Source of the DNA: an uncultured Lachnospiraceae bacterium
GTDB lineage: Bacteria; Bacillota; Clostridia; Lachnospirales; Lachnospiraceae
NCBI GenBank assembly: GCA_947169385.1
Contig: CAMVPR010000021.1
Location: forward strand, 1 to 46,507
Length of the DNA stretch: 46,507 bases
Direction of reading: 5' to 3'
In this document: piece after piece, positions 26,042-35,113 of the stretch
Layout: the number at the start of each line of letters is the position of its first letter
Numbering within the stretch: position 1 is the first letter of the stretch
The notes under the pieces: model-generated
Seen by the model: the letters and a program-made list of their open reading frames with translations, nothing else
The model's database searches: none
Told to the model about the DNA's origin: nothing
Translations under genes and position numbers: made by a program

Positions 26042-26974
26042 TTAATCAAAATCTTTAATATTCTCTCTTATTGCAGCCATAAGCTGATCGTCATCTTTAT
26101 AAATCTGCTTATCAAGCCAGATTACATCCTTCTCTCTCTTAAACCATGTAAGCTGTCTCTTGGCAAAATGTCTTGTATCACGCTTTAGAATCGCTACAGC
26201 CTCATCCAAACTCATCTCACCCTCAAGATAAGCCCATATCTCCTTGTATCCGAGACCTTGTTGGCTTACTAAGTCTCTTCTGTAACCCATATCTTTAATC
26301 TTCTTAACCTCATCAACCAGCCCTGCGTCTAACATTTGGTCAATTCTAAGCTCGATGTTCTTATACAGGATATCGCGCTCGTTTGTAAGTACAAAGTATC
26401 TGTAGTTATATATGGATTCCTTAATTGACTCCTTCTCGTTATGGTTGGATATCTTCTCTCCGCTCTCCATAAAGAATTCAATCGCTCTTATGACTCTCTT
26501 GACATTGTTAGGATGAATCTTATCAGCAGCCTCAGGGTCAATCTCTCTTAAGCGGTTATGTAGAGCCACCTCTCCGTTATCATTTGCAAATGCTAAAAGT
26601 TCCTGCCTTAGTTCGCTCTCTCCTTTAGCTTCATCGAAGTTGACATCTTTTAAAAGTGCCTGTATATAAAATCCGGTTCCGCCGACAACAATAGGCAACT
26701 TACCCTTAGAGTATATGTCATCGACGGCATCTTTAGCCATGTTCTTAAATCTTGCAACATTGAAATCGTCGTCAATTTGAAGACAATCGACAAGGTAATG
26801 CTCTATTCCTTCCATCTCGTCAGGCATAATCTTGGCAGTACCGATATCCATATGTTTATATACCTGCATTGAATCAGCGCTTATTATGGCGCCGTTAAGC
26901 TCCTTAGCAAGTCTTATCGATAAAGCAGTCTTCCCGACTCCGGTAGGTCCGGTAAGAACTATCAAATTATTCAA
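26042..26974 (-). CDS. miaA: tRNA dimethylallyltransferase
   Basis: The 310-residue protein has the P-loop GPTGVGKTALS, the ISADSMQVYKHMDIGTAK substrate motif, DxxR-type residues and the zinc-finger-like tail region. It adds a dimethylallyl group to A37 of tRNAs reading UNN codons. The start codon is TTG and overlaps the mutL stop (TTTTGA), with GGGGAGA 5 bases upstream, so the two are translationally coupled. Confidence 0.95.
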   Translation of the reverse strand: MNNLIVLTGPTGVGKTALSIRLAKELNGAIISADSMQVYKHMDIGTAKIMPDEMEGIEHYLVDCLQIDDDFNVARFKNMAKDAVDDIYSKGKLPIVVGGTGFYIQALLKDVNFDEAKGESELRQELLAFANDNGEVALHNRLREIDPEAADKIHPNNVKRVIRAIEFFMESGEKISNHNEKESIKESIYNYRYFVLTNERDILYKNIELRIDQMLDAGLVDEVKKIKDMGYRRDLVSQQGLGYKEIWAYLEGEMSLDEAVAILKRDTRHFAKRQLTWFKREKDVIWLDKQIYKDDDQLMAAIRENIKDFD

Positions 26975-29070
26975 AATAATCTCCCCTCTTCCTTGTCTTG
27001 AATACGCTTAAACTTCTTCTCGATTTCATTCTTGGTCATCGATATAAGCGTAGGCCTGCCGTGTGGGCAGGTGAACGGTGAGTCGCACTCCATAAGTTGA
27101 TTTATAAGGCTGTCAACCTCTTCGTAGCTAATCTTTTGACCGCCCTTTATTGACGCTTTACAAGCCTTAGTAGCAATATTGATGATAATGGTATCTGAAT
27201 CGTGATCCTTGATGTCCTCGCACACCTCATCAATCAGGGTTATAAATGCTTCTCTGTCGGCAATTCCAAACATATCTGTAGGAACTCCATGAATAGAGTA
27301 TTCATCACCACCGAAGTGTTCGATATCAAAGCCCATATCATAAAAATAATCTTTGAACCTCTCGTAACCGTCAATCTCTTTAGGCGTAAGACTTACGATA
27401 ATAGGTGGATTAACAACCTGAGTGTATCTGCCTTCGTGTGCTTTATATCTCTTCATAAAGCGTTCATAGTTGACCTTCTCGTGCGCTGCATGCTGGTCCA
27501 TTATGAACAGCTTGTTGTCGTATTCTATGAGCCAGTAAGTTCTGAACAACTGGCCTATAACCTTATGGTACGGCTTAGCTTCCTCCTTAAGGAGAGGTGT
27601 CTCATAAAATGTCTGCTGTACATTCTTGGTTATAACTTCCGAACTGCCGGTATCTGTTATCTCATTGGTGTTGTCAACGGATACAACAGGTGCAGGCTTA
27701 TTAACAGGTTTATCTTCTGTAATAGGCGTAGGGTTGATAACAGGTTTATCCTCTGTAATAGGCGTAGGTTTATTAACCGGTTCATTTTTCTTAACAGGTG
27801 TAGGAATGTTAACAGGCTCCGGTTTAACTTGTGATTTATCTTCATTTACTACAGAAGATGCATTAATCTCCTGCTTAATATCAGCAGGCTTATTTATACT
27901 TTCCGGAGTATTAGATATATCCTTACCTACGAATGGTAGTGGTTTTAACTTTTCAGGCTTATATTCAGCCTTCTCTTCCATCACACGCCTGTTAATCTCA
28001 AAAGGCTGAGGTCCCTTCTTGTTGCCCTCGTAGGTAGGTTTCTTGCTCTTATCTATAGGGACTTCCGGAATTAAGTCCTGCTTTAAGAGTACGCTCCTGA
28101 TCTCAGACTTGATGACATCATACATAAGCCTGTCGTTGTCGAACTTCAACTCCATCTTGTTAGGATGAACATTGACATCTATTGCCTCAGGCGCAATATC
28201 AAAAGCTATGCAAATAAAAGGGAAACGGTGAATCATGGTAAATGTCTTATATGCATCTTCTACAGCCTTATATATAACAGGGCTCTTGACATACCTCTGA
28301 TTGATATAGTAGTTCTCATACGAACGATTACCGCGACTTACAATAGGCTTGCCGATGAATCCCTTAGCGTTAAGTTTCAGATCTCCGTTAGAGAACTCAA
28401 TAGGGAGGACACTCTTAGCGACATCCTTACCGAAGACAGAATAGATAATGTCTTTTAGGTTGTTGTTGCCCGAGGTATGGAAAACCTTCTTATTGTTGGC
28501 GATATACTGAAATGAAATCTCAGGGTGCGAAAGTGCCAGCTGCATTATAAGTTCGTGGATGTGTGACCCTTCCGTCTGAGGTGTCTTTAGAAACTTCTGT
28601 CTTGCAGGCGTGTTATAAAAGAGGTTTCTCATAATAAAGGTTGTACCTTCAGGACATCCGATATGTTCAATCGACTGCTCCTTGCCACCGGCAATCATAT
28701 ATCTTACACCGGTCATGTTGGTTGCAGTCTTGGTTATAAGTTCAACCTGTGAAACAGCTGCAATCGAGCTTAATGCCTCTCCTCTGAATCCAAGTGAGCT
28801 AAGCCTTAATAAATCTGCTGAATCCTTGATCTTACTCGTTGCATGTCTCATAAATGCCACAGGAACATCATCAGGATCTATACCGCAACCGTTATCTGTA
28901 ACTCGAAGAAATGATATTCCACCGTCCTTAATCTCGACTGTAATGGCAGAAGCCTTAGAATCTATGGAATTCTCAACCAATTCCTTGATAACGGAAGCAG
29001 GTCTTTCTATAACCTCTCCAGCAGCAATCTTATCTATCGTGAAATCGTCTAATATATTGATATTGCCCAT
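26971..29070 (-). CDS. mutL: DNA mismatch repair protein MutL
   Basis: The 699-residue protein has the N-terminal GHKL ATPase domain (about 1-330: ELVENSIDSKA, DNGCGI, TSKI, GFRGEALSSIA). A Pro-rich linker (about 340-495) and the C-terminal dimerisation domain follow. That domain holds the endonuclease motif DQHAAHEKVNYE, plus ACKASIKGG and CPHGRPT. It is thus an endonuclease-type MutL that nicks the new strand after MutS. The linker contains near-repeats of PVNKPTPITEDK. MutS is not in the window. The start has GGAG upstream. Confidence 0.96.
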   Translation of the reverse strand: MGNINILDDFTIDKIAAGEVIERPASVIKELVENSIDSKASAITVEIKDGGISFLRVTDNGCGIDPDDVPVAFMRHATSKIKDSADLLRLSSLGFRGEALSSIAAVSQVELITKTATNMTGVRYMIAGGKEQSIEHIGCPEGTTFIMRNLFYNTPARQKFLKTPQTEGSHIHELIMQLALSHPEISFQYIANNKKVFHTSGNNNLKDIIYSVFGKDVAKSVLPIEFSNGDLKLNAKGFIGKPIVSRGNRSYENYYINQRYVKSPVIYKAVEDAYKTFTMIHRFPFICIAFDIAPEAIDVNVHPNKMELKFDNDRLMYDVIKSEIRSVLLKQDLIPEVPIDKSKKPTYEGNKKGPQPFEINRRVMEEKAEYKPEKLKPLPFVGKDISNTPESINKPADIKQEINASSVVNEDKSQVKPEPVNIPTPVKKNEPVNKPTPITEDKPVINPTPITEDKPVNKPAPVVSVDNTNEITDTGSSEVITKNVQQTFYETPLLKEEAKPYHKVIGQLFRTYWLIEYDNKLFIMDQHAAHEKVNYERFMKRYKAHEGRYTQVVNPPIIVSLTPKEIDGYERFKDYFYDMGFDIEHFGGDEYSIHGVPTDMFGIADREAFITLIDEVCEDIKDHDSDTIIINIATKACKASIKGGQKISYEEVDSLINQLMECDSPFTCPHGRPTLISMTKNEIEKKFKRIQDKEEGRLF

Positions 29071-29100
29071 ATAAAATCTCCAAATGTCTAAACTAAATAA

Positions 29101-29119
29101 CCGCGGCGATTAGCCGCGG
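29101..29119 (-). terminator. GC-rich hairpin after the P-loop kinase gene
   Basis: CCGCGGC, loop gatta, GCCGCGG, followed on the minus strand by TTATTT. It separates the kinase gene from mutL. Confidence 0.75.
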
Positions 29120-29124
29120 CCATA

Positions 29125-29706
29125 TTATAATTCTTTCATGAAATCCTGCATTGATTCCTTGTATTCATTCTCTGATGAGTTGTTGAATATAAAGAGTTCG
29201 TCAACACAATCCTTATTGTATAAAGGATCAGGAATTGTAAAATCAATACCTGCAATATATTCATCCCAATGCTCAAGCTTCCAGGTATCTCTGTCTGAAT
29301 TTCTGTCGATCATACGCTGATGACAAGTCTCAGGTGATGTCTTAACCCAAACAATTACAAGCTCTGCATTGTATTTATCATGAAGCTTCTTCTTCATATC
29401 CTTAAGATAGTCTTCACTGTGAATCTCTCGTGTAAATGGTGCATTGACAAGTACGTAATCCTCGTATCTTAATGCATCATACGCCAAATCCAATATAACA
29501 TCATATTCAGGGTTCCTTATATACTCCTCAAAGAAATCTGAACTTCTGTTATACTCTTGCTTACCAACCTCGAAGATTATCTTAGAAAGAGGAATAAGAG
29601 TATCCTTGTCAAGATAAACCATGTGATCTGCGGTCTCAGCAATCTTCTTAGAAATAAAAGTCTTGCCACATGCAGGTGGTGAAACAACCAATATAAGCTT
29701 CTTCAT
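29125..29706 (-). CDS. P-loop ATPase/kinase of unknown substrate (AAA_33-like)
   Basis: The 193-residue protein starts with MKKLILVVSPPACGKTFISK, a P-loop of the small-molecule kinase/zeta-like group. It also has DKDTLIP, LVNAPFT and a lid region with TSPETCHQRMIDRNSDRDTWK. There is no secretion signal. No antitoxin-like partner is seen, so a toxin role is not supported. The function is unknown. The start has GAGG upstream, and its own terminator suggests a single-gene unit. Confidence 0.78.
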   Translation of the reverse strand: MKKLILVVSPPACGKTFISKKIAETADHMVYLDKDTLIPLSKIIFEVGKQEYNRSSDFFEEYIRNPEYDVILDLAYDALRYEDYVLVNAPFTREIHSEDYLKDMKKKLHDKYNAELVIVWVKTSPETCHQRMIDRNSDRDTWKLEHWDEYIAGIDFTIPDPLYNKDCVDELFIFNNSSENEYKESMQDFMKEL

Positions 29707-29771
29707 AATATATCAAACCTCACTGTTCATAAATTGTACTTAATCTATATTATTCTTTTTAGGGCTTATTG

Positions 29772-30350
29772 TCAATAAAAAATTCCGTATTTGACCTTTA
29801 TTCTTTTAAGTTTCTTAAATATCGGCTTACCGATAAGCAGAATAAATACAGAAGTCCCGACTGCATGAATCATATTAAATAAAGCCCCTGCTGTATAGAT
29901 TGCAATAGCATTGGCAACAGTTATACCGTTTTGAAAGAAGAAAATGGTGCCGGTATCCACTATGAAGCCATATACAGCAAATGTTATCAGGCCGCCGACT
30001 ATAGACGTTATTACCACACTCTTCTTACTCTCAAAGTCCTGATTCTTTAGGAGAATTCCTGCAACCACTCCTACCATCCCCATTCCAAGCATCTGATAAA
30101 GTGTCCAAGGACCTTGACCGTAGACGAAATTACTTGTAAGCATGGTAAGTGTTCCGACCAGGAATGCAGGTAATCTGCCGTAACAGATGGCAGTTATAAT
30201 TACAATTGCAGCCATCGGCTTAACTTCCGGAAGCATATAAAAGCAGATTCTTGAGATAAACGCTAAGGCAGTAAGTACAGCAATCGTTGTCATTTCCCTG
30301 TTTCTGATATGCGAGACTTTGAATTTATAAAGACTTTGCTCATAATTCAT
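29772..30350 (-). CDS. ECF transporter S component, probably for cobalamin/corrinoids
   Basis: The 192-residue membrane protein has about six hydrophobic segments and a basic tail. The first helix begins EMTTIAVLTALAFISRI, with the small-residue pattern that S components use to contact EcfT. The middle has ICYGRLPAFLVGTLTMLTSNF. The substrate is inferred from context. It is the last gene of an operon headed by a cobalamin riboswitch, with EcfA and EcfT of its own. A CbrT-like role is therefore likely, but sequence alone does not name the substrate. It overlaps the end of the ecfA gene. Confidence 0.82.
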   Translation of the reverse strand: MNYEQSLYKFKVSHIRNREMTTIAVLTALAFISRICFYMLPEVKPMAAIVIITAICYGRLPAFLVGTLTMLTSNFVYGQGPWTLYQMLGMGMVGVVAGILLKNQDFESKKSVVITSIVGGLITFAVYGFIVDTGTIFFFQNGITVANAIAIYTAGALFNMIHAVGTSVFILLIGKPIFKKLKRIKVKYGIFY

Positions 30351-31890
30351 ATAGCTGCTCCTCTAAATATACTGTATCATCAATATCCTTCATAACTCTT
30401 GATATAAATGGTTTGTAGTATATGTTATCCTTAAAGAAATCTAAAGGTGATGCTTCGCCTACTATATTACCATCAAACATCATTCCTATCTTATCTGACA
30501 CATGAGCTGCAAATTCTATATCATGAGTGACAGTTATCACGGTCTTACCCTGTTCTTTTATCTTTAAAATATAGTCTTTTAAGATAAGCTTTTGTTGGTT
30601 ATCCATACCCTTGGTAGGCTCATCAAGAAGGAGTATGTCATGAGGCTTAGATATAGCTGTTAAGAAGCCCAGCAGGCCTTTCTCGCCACCACTTAAATCA
30701 TATGGATGTGAATTCTTATATTTGTCATAAAAGTCACTTGCTAAGCTTATCGCATCATCATTAAGCATGTCTTTTACTTTATCTTTTGTAAATATAAGCT
30801 CAACTGACTGCGGCATTATCGATGTATCACCAATAAGCTTTATCTTCCCTTTATAAGGCTTTCTTGAAGAATAAAGCATTGAAAGAAGGGTTGATTTACC
30901 GGAACCGTTACCTCCTAGGATGCTTATAACATTTCCTTTGTTTACACTTAAAGTTAATGACTTTATTACATCCTTTGAATTCCTGTTATACCTAAAGTAG
31001 ATATCCTTGATATTTACTACAGTTTCTGTTTCTATAATATCTTCTTTATCAGGCTTATAATCAATCTTTTTATAGTTGTTTCTTAGGTAGTCTTTTAGTT
31101 CTGACATGTTAATAGGCAGACTGCCATTCTTGCCGTAGTTATTCCACGCCCTTAAATAGACATTTAAAAGGTCTTTATGTCCGTTATCTAACAGGTTTAT
31201 TAACGCTTCCTTCGGTGTATCATTTGCAATCATATGGCCTGAATCAAGAACAAGGAGTCTGTCTGCAATGTCTAGTAGATTATTATAGTTATGCGTAGAG
31301 TAGATAATCGTTATGTTTAGCTCTTTGTTGATTTTCTTGATTGTGCTCATAAACTTCTCTTCCGCAATCGGATCAAGCATTGCAGTCGGTTCGTCAAGAA
31401 GAAGAACCTTAGGCTCTGTTACAAGAATAGACGCAAGATTAACAAGCTGCAATTCTCCGCCGGATAGTTCGTTGGTTGATTTATCAATCATATCGTTAAG
31501 TCCCATAACAGCAACAATCTCAGCTATTCTTCTATTCATTAATTCCTGTTTATATGAAAGACTTTCCATCGAAAACGCAAGCTCTGATATAACCCTGTCC
31601 GTAACAACCCCTGAATATGGATTCTGAAACAGATAACCGACGTCTGAGGCAATCTCTTTAGGCGTGTAATCTGTAATATTATTGCCTTTATAAAGTATTT
31701 CGCCATCAATCTTACCGTTAGGCGTAATCTCAGGTTTCATGCATTTAAGAAGAGTCGTCTTACCGCTTCCCGAGTATCCGCTTAATATGACCAAATCTCC
31801 TTCATTTGCAGTGAATGTAATGCTGCTTACAGCAGGAGTATTAGTGTTTGGATATGAAAATGTCAGATTTTGGATGTTAATAATTTCCAC
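30340..31890 (-). CDS. Fused double ATPase of an ECF transporter (EcfA-EcfA')
   Basis: The 516-residue protein contains two ABC ATPase domains. The first has Walker A GYSGSGKTT (38-46), signature LSGGELQL and Walker B LLLDEPTAMLD. The second begins near residue 290 with GGNGSGKST, LSGGEKGL and LLLDEPTKGMD. Most ECF modules use two separate genes (EcfA1, EcfA2). A fusion suggests a dedicated (group I) transporter instead of a shared energising module. The start codon is GTG with GGAGG upstream, inside the end of the EcfT gene. Confidence 0.92.
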   Translation of the reverse strand: MEIINIQNLTFSYPNTNTPAVSSITFTANEGDLVILSGYSGSGKTTLLKCMKPEITPNGKIDGEILYKGNNITDYTPKEIASDVGYLFQNPYSGVVTDRVISELAFSMESLSYKQELMNRRIAEIVAVMGLNDMIDKSTNELSGGELQLVNLASILVTEPKVLLLDEPTAMLDPIAEEKFMSTIKKINKELNITIIYSTHNYNNLLDIADRLLVLDSGHMIANDTPKEALINLLDNGHKDLLNVYLRAWNNYGKNGSLPINMSELKDYLRNNYKKIDYKPDKEDIIETETVVNIKDIYFRYNRNSKDVIKSLTLSVNKGNVISILGGNGSGKSTLLSMLYSSRKPYKGKIKLIGDTSIMPQSVELIFTKDKVKDMLNDDAISLASDFYDKYKNSHPYDLSGGEKGLLGFLTAISKPHDILLLDEPTKGMDNQQKLILKDYILKIKEQGKTVITVTHDIEFAAHVSDKIGMMFDGNIVGEASPLDFFKDNIYYKPFISRVMKDIDDTVYLEEQLYEL

Positions 31891-32720
31891 TTTATATCCT
31901 CCGTAATCTCAATTATTAATGGAATAATTGAAAATGCAACATAAATAGCTATAACAGCGACGAAACTCATCTTGTCTGAATAAAGAGCTGTGTTAGGGTA
32001 ATAATAAAAAACGAATCTGTTAGTCTTATTCATATAGATTAAAAAGCCAAGAAATAATAGACTTATCAGGATGAGAGCTATATCCCCTGACTTTATCTTC
32101 TTTCTCTTATAATGAGTTCTTTTAGCTGTCTTATATCCTCTTGCAGCCATTGAATCTGCAGTATCTATAGAACTCTCAAGTGCATATGTAACTAACATAG
32201 AGAAATAAAAGAAAGGGCTTTTATCTTTATGGACGAGTTTTAGGTCTTTATAAACCATGATAAATCTATTGATAAATCTGAATATCATCGATATCATCAA
32301 CGCAAACGTCGGTGATATGTTCCCGAACAGCTCAACCCATCTGTCTGGCCACATTGTCTTGTTAAAAACGTTAAAAAGGAGCATAATTGAAATAAATAAA
32401 ACTCCCATGCTAATTCCAAAATTAATGGATTCTAGAGTTAACGCATTACCGTTTGGAAAATATGTAATTATAGTCATACCCTCATGCGAGAAAAGCGGAT
32501 TGATAACTGCAAAGAGAATTGATATTATAAGTAACTTAAATAATAGCTTAAAGATAGTTGCTCCTTCAAAATATATGGATAATAAAAGCGAGGTCATTAA
32601 TACAATTACGTATAAATAGGGATTCCCAAGGAATATAATACTTCCAATCATCACCATAAAATACACGAAAAATGTTAGAGGATGAAACTCACACATTTTT
32701 ATAGATTTACCATTCCACAT
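31863..32720 (-). CDS. ECF transporter transmembrane protein EcfT
   Basis: The 285-residue membrane protein has five to seven hydrophobic segments and a central cytoplasmic helical part. It contains the AxR coupling motif ADSMAARGYKTAKR that docks on EcfA. It links the ATPases with the S component. It overlaps the ecfA start by 28 bases and follows the DUF4430 lipoprotein gene by 10. Confidence 0.92.
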   Translation of the reverse strand: MWNGKSIKMCEFHPLTFFVYFMVMIGSIIFLGNPYLYVIVLMTSLLLSIYFEGATIFKLLFKLLIISILFAVINPLFSHEGMTIITYFPNGNALTLESINFGISMGVLFISIMLLFNVFNKTMWPDRWVELFGNISPTFALMISMIFRFINRFIMVYKDLKLVHKDKSPFFYFSMLVTYALESSIDTADSMAARGYKTAKRTHYKRKKIKSGDIALILISLLFLGFLIYMNKTNRFVFYYYPNTALYSDKMSFVAVIAIYVAFSIIPLIIEITEDIKWKLLTSKI

Positions 32721-32730
32721 ATCTTCACCT

Positions 32731-33501
32731 TTACTCTAATTTAACAGTATAATGCCACACTATCTTGTCGTTGTTTTTGAGCTTATACTTATCACATCCG
32801 TAAGCCGGATACTGACCATTAACCATATATCTCCAACCGGATGTATCTCCTGCATCGAATTCATAAAGTCCTGCTATTCCTTCGATATAGTTGGTCTTAT
32901 AGACAGGGACATAAGAATACTCCATAAGAATAGAGTTCTTCTTGACTTCCTTAGATAGCACATCCCATACAGTGTCTCCCTCTTCAAATGTAATCGATGT
33001 ATTGTCATAAATAATGCCGTCTTTTGGAACCAGGGCTCTCTTAGGAATTGAAAGTTTATCAAGGTTGCCGTCAAGAATCTCCCTGCACTCTATTCTTAAA
33101 GAACAGGTTAGGGTTTCTTTATTGTTGTTGGCTTTATTGGTAGTACTTGATTTTTTAGTGCTTTTATTGCTGGTTTTTGGTGGTGAAGCCTTGGTGTCCT
33201 TTACTGGCTCTTTAGTAGTTTCAGTTTCTTTATTATCTGTTTTGGTTGTTGATTTTTTGGTTGATTTATTATCTTTTGTTTTAGCTTTTTTAGTTTTGGC
33301 ATCGGATTCTTTTAAGGTTTTCGCTTCAGTTGTTACAGTGGCTTTGGTACTCTCCTCTGTTACTTCTGGTGCTTCTTCGGTTATGTTGATATTGTTATCT
33401 GCTACACTGTTATTAATATCGCTGCTCTTATTACATGCAGAGAGTATTATTGCAAATGCTGACAATATAATCAATAATGTTGTTGTCTTAAATATTCTCA
33501 T
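32731..33501 (-). CDS. DUF4430 lipoprotein, transcobalamin beta-domain-like
   Basis: The 256-residue protein has a lipoprotein signal with lipobox LSAC (Cys23) and a Thr/Lys/Glu-rich spacer (about 40-128). Its C-terminal DUF4430 domain (about 130-256) has the hallmark GDTSGWRYMVNGQYPAYGC. The pattern YKLKNNDKIVWHY follows. DUF4430 is related to the C-terminal beta domain of intrinsic factor and transcobalamin. Within a cobalamin-riboswitch operon it is likely the lipid-anchored corrinoid receptor that hands substrate to the ECF transporter. The ligand is inferred. The low-complexity spacer probably crosses the peptidoglycan. Confidence 0.88.
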   Translation of the reverse strand: MRIFKTTTLLIILSAFAIILSACNKSSDINNSVADNNINITEEAPEVTEESTKATVTTEAKTLKESDAKTKKAKTKDNKSTKKSTTKTDNKETETTKEPVKDTKASPPKTSNKSTKKSSTTNKANNNKETLTCSLRIECREILDGNLDKLSIPKRALVPKDGIIYDNTSITFEEGDTVWDVLSKEVKKNSILMEYSYVPVYKTNYIEGIAGLYEFDAGDTSGWRYMVNGQYPAYGCDKYKLKNNDKIVWHYTVKLE

Positions 33502-33528
33502 ATATATCCTCGTTGTTTTGTTTTATTA

Positions 33529-35112
33529 TCACTTAAACTTATACTTATAAACTCTTGAATAAGGCGAATAAACATACTCATCCCCCGCCTTAATCCTACT
33601 CTTAAACTTCACACTGACCGTATCCTTCTTCTTAAAGCTCTTGTTCTTACCTACAAGCTTCTTATATGTCAAAGCATAACTATTCCCACTAACAATAGCC
33701 ACATTCTTATACTTCTTAGAGTTAAACTTGGCATAAACAAGCGTATCAGTATCCTCGTCATCGCTCTCAAATGCGATATTAACCTTCTTTTTTGATACCT
33801 TCTTAATATTAGCCTTCTTAACTCCCTTTAAGCCCTTAAAATCCTTATAAGAAATCTTAAACAACGCCCCGGAATCATTGGAATAATATATAGTTCCGTC
33901 TTCGTCCGCACAAACAGAATCCATGCAATACTGCGCATATTCTCCAACCGGCGTATAGAGCTTTTTTAAACTGATATCTTTATCATTTTCTTTATAATCG
34001 GCAAATGTCAAAAGCCTTCCGGGCCTTGCATTCTCCGCTACATACACATAACATCTGACATCAGAGTCACCGGATGCCGTCCTTACCAAAGGACTTGACT
34101 TTATCTCGGCATATTCATTACCAACTGCAATATATATAGTCTTTAGTGAGTCTTTATCTAAAACTGCTACTGCCCCCTTTGGATTCTCATCGTTTAAAGT
34201 GACACTGCACCCCACATACAATCTGTTATCATATAAAGTTGGTGTAGATGTAGAGTACATATAAGTAGCTTTATCAACCAACGGTGATTCTGTCTGGTTA
34301 ACATACTCACCATTTTCATTCAATGTAACCTTATGAATATGACCGTCATCCTTAGAAACTATATATAATACACCGGTATCCTTATCGATTGTAATACCCG
34401 ATCTTATCTTCTTATCGGTAATCTTAACGGTATCATATACAGTGTCATCAACTAGACTATGAATTACAAGATAACCATTCTCCCCTGTAAAATATATCTT
34501 ATTCTTATAAACAACAGAGTTACTCCAATAAAATCCCGTGTCATTCTTGTAAGTCCATAACGTCTTGCCGTCATTTTTATTAAGGCAAAAGAACACTCCA
34601 TCAGTCGCATTGCCGTTGGTTGTTGCAGAGTATAAATAATCTTTATATATAGTAATATCAGCTAAAGTCTGATTACCAAACTCTTCACTAACCCATAGCT
34701 TAGACATGCCATCATTTGTTACTTTAATAGCTTCTATAATACCATCAGAAAGCGGAATGTAGATTGTTTCGTTGGTATAATTAGTTCTGCAAGTAGAATT
34801 AATCGGTTTATCTAGAGTAAATTTATCTATAATGTTTCCGGCTTTATCAAGCTTATAAAGGAGCTTTGAATTAGCGGTATATAGATAATCTCCAACGATT
34901 AGAACAGGTGAATTAATTGAGGTTCCAAAATAATTATAATCCTCGGTCTTAAAGATAACCTCGCCCTTAGAATGTAATGCATCTGTCGGAGTCTCGTATG
35001 AAGTTACATTTCTTAGTCCTAAGTCTCCTTCATTACGAAATGCCGTCCATCCACATAAGAGATAGACGGCACTTGTAATAAAGAGTAAAAAGACATATAT
35101 CTTTTTATTCAT
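33529..35112 (-). CDS. Exported beta-propeller (PQQ-like repeat) protein
   Basis: The 527-residue protein starts with a hydrophobic signal or anchor (about 4-24). It then holds repeated WD/PQQ-like blades (about 50-425), for example GDYLYTANSKLLYKLDKAG, KDYLYSATTNG, NKNDGKTLWTYKND and DGTIYYSNDSGALFKIS. The last 100 residues resemble a fibronectin-like beta sandwich (IKKVSKKKVNIAFES...YSRVYKYKFK). PQQ itself is not implied. Such propellers serve as binding scaffolds. Between two DUF4430-type genes, it may be part of the corrinoid-capture complex on the cell surface. The ribosome binding site is weak, and translation is probably coupled to the gene before it, 1 base away. Confidence 0.8.
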   Translation of the reverse strand: MNKKIYVFLLFITSAVYLLCGWTAFRNEGDLGLRNVTSYETPTDALHSKGEVIFKTEDYNYFGTSINSPVLIVGDYLYTANSKLLYKLDKAGNIIDKFTLDKPINSTCRTNYTNETIYIPLSDGIIEAIKVTNDGMSKLWVSEEFGNQTLADITIYKDYLYSATTNGNATDGVFFCLNKNDGKTLWTYKNDTGFYWSNSVVYKNKIYFTGENGYLVIHSLVDDTVYDTVKITDKKIRSGITIDKDTGVLYIVSKDDGHIHKVTLNENGEYVNQTESPLVDKATYMYSTSTPTLYDNRLYVGCSVTLNDENPKGAVAVLDKDSLKTIYIAVGNEYAEIKSSPLVRTASGDSDVRCYVYVAENARPGRLLTFADYKENDKDISLKKLYTPVGEYAQYCMDSVCADEDGTIYYSNDSGALFKISYKDFKGLKGVKKANIKKVSKKKVNIAFESDDEDTDTLVYAKFNSKKYKNVAIVSGNSYALTYKKLVGKNKSFKKKDTVSVKFKSRIKAGDEYVYSPYSRVYKYKFK

Positions 35113-35113
35113 A

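Noticed and set aside
27202-28009. Plus-strand ORFs of 210 and 127 codons opposite mutL
   Set aside because: They are shadows of the low-complexity MutL linker; no ribosome binding site and no domain is recognisable.
29125-29706. Zeta-type toxin
   Set aside because: The P-loop is similar, but there is no antitoxin gene, and the gene has its own terminator and a housekeeping neighbourhood.
33529-35112. PQQ-dependent dehydrogenase
   Set aside because: Propeller blades are present, but the metal and PQQ-binding residues of dehydrogenases are not evident, and the context is corrinoid uptake.
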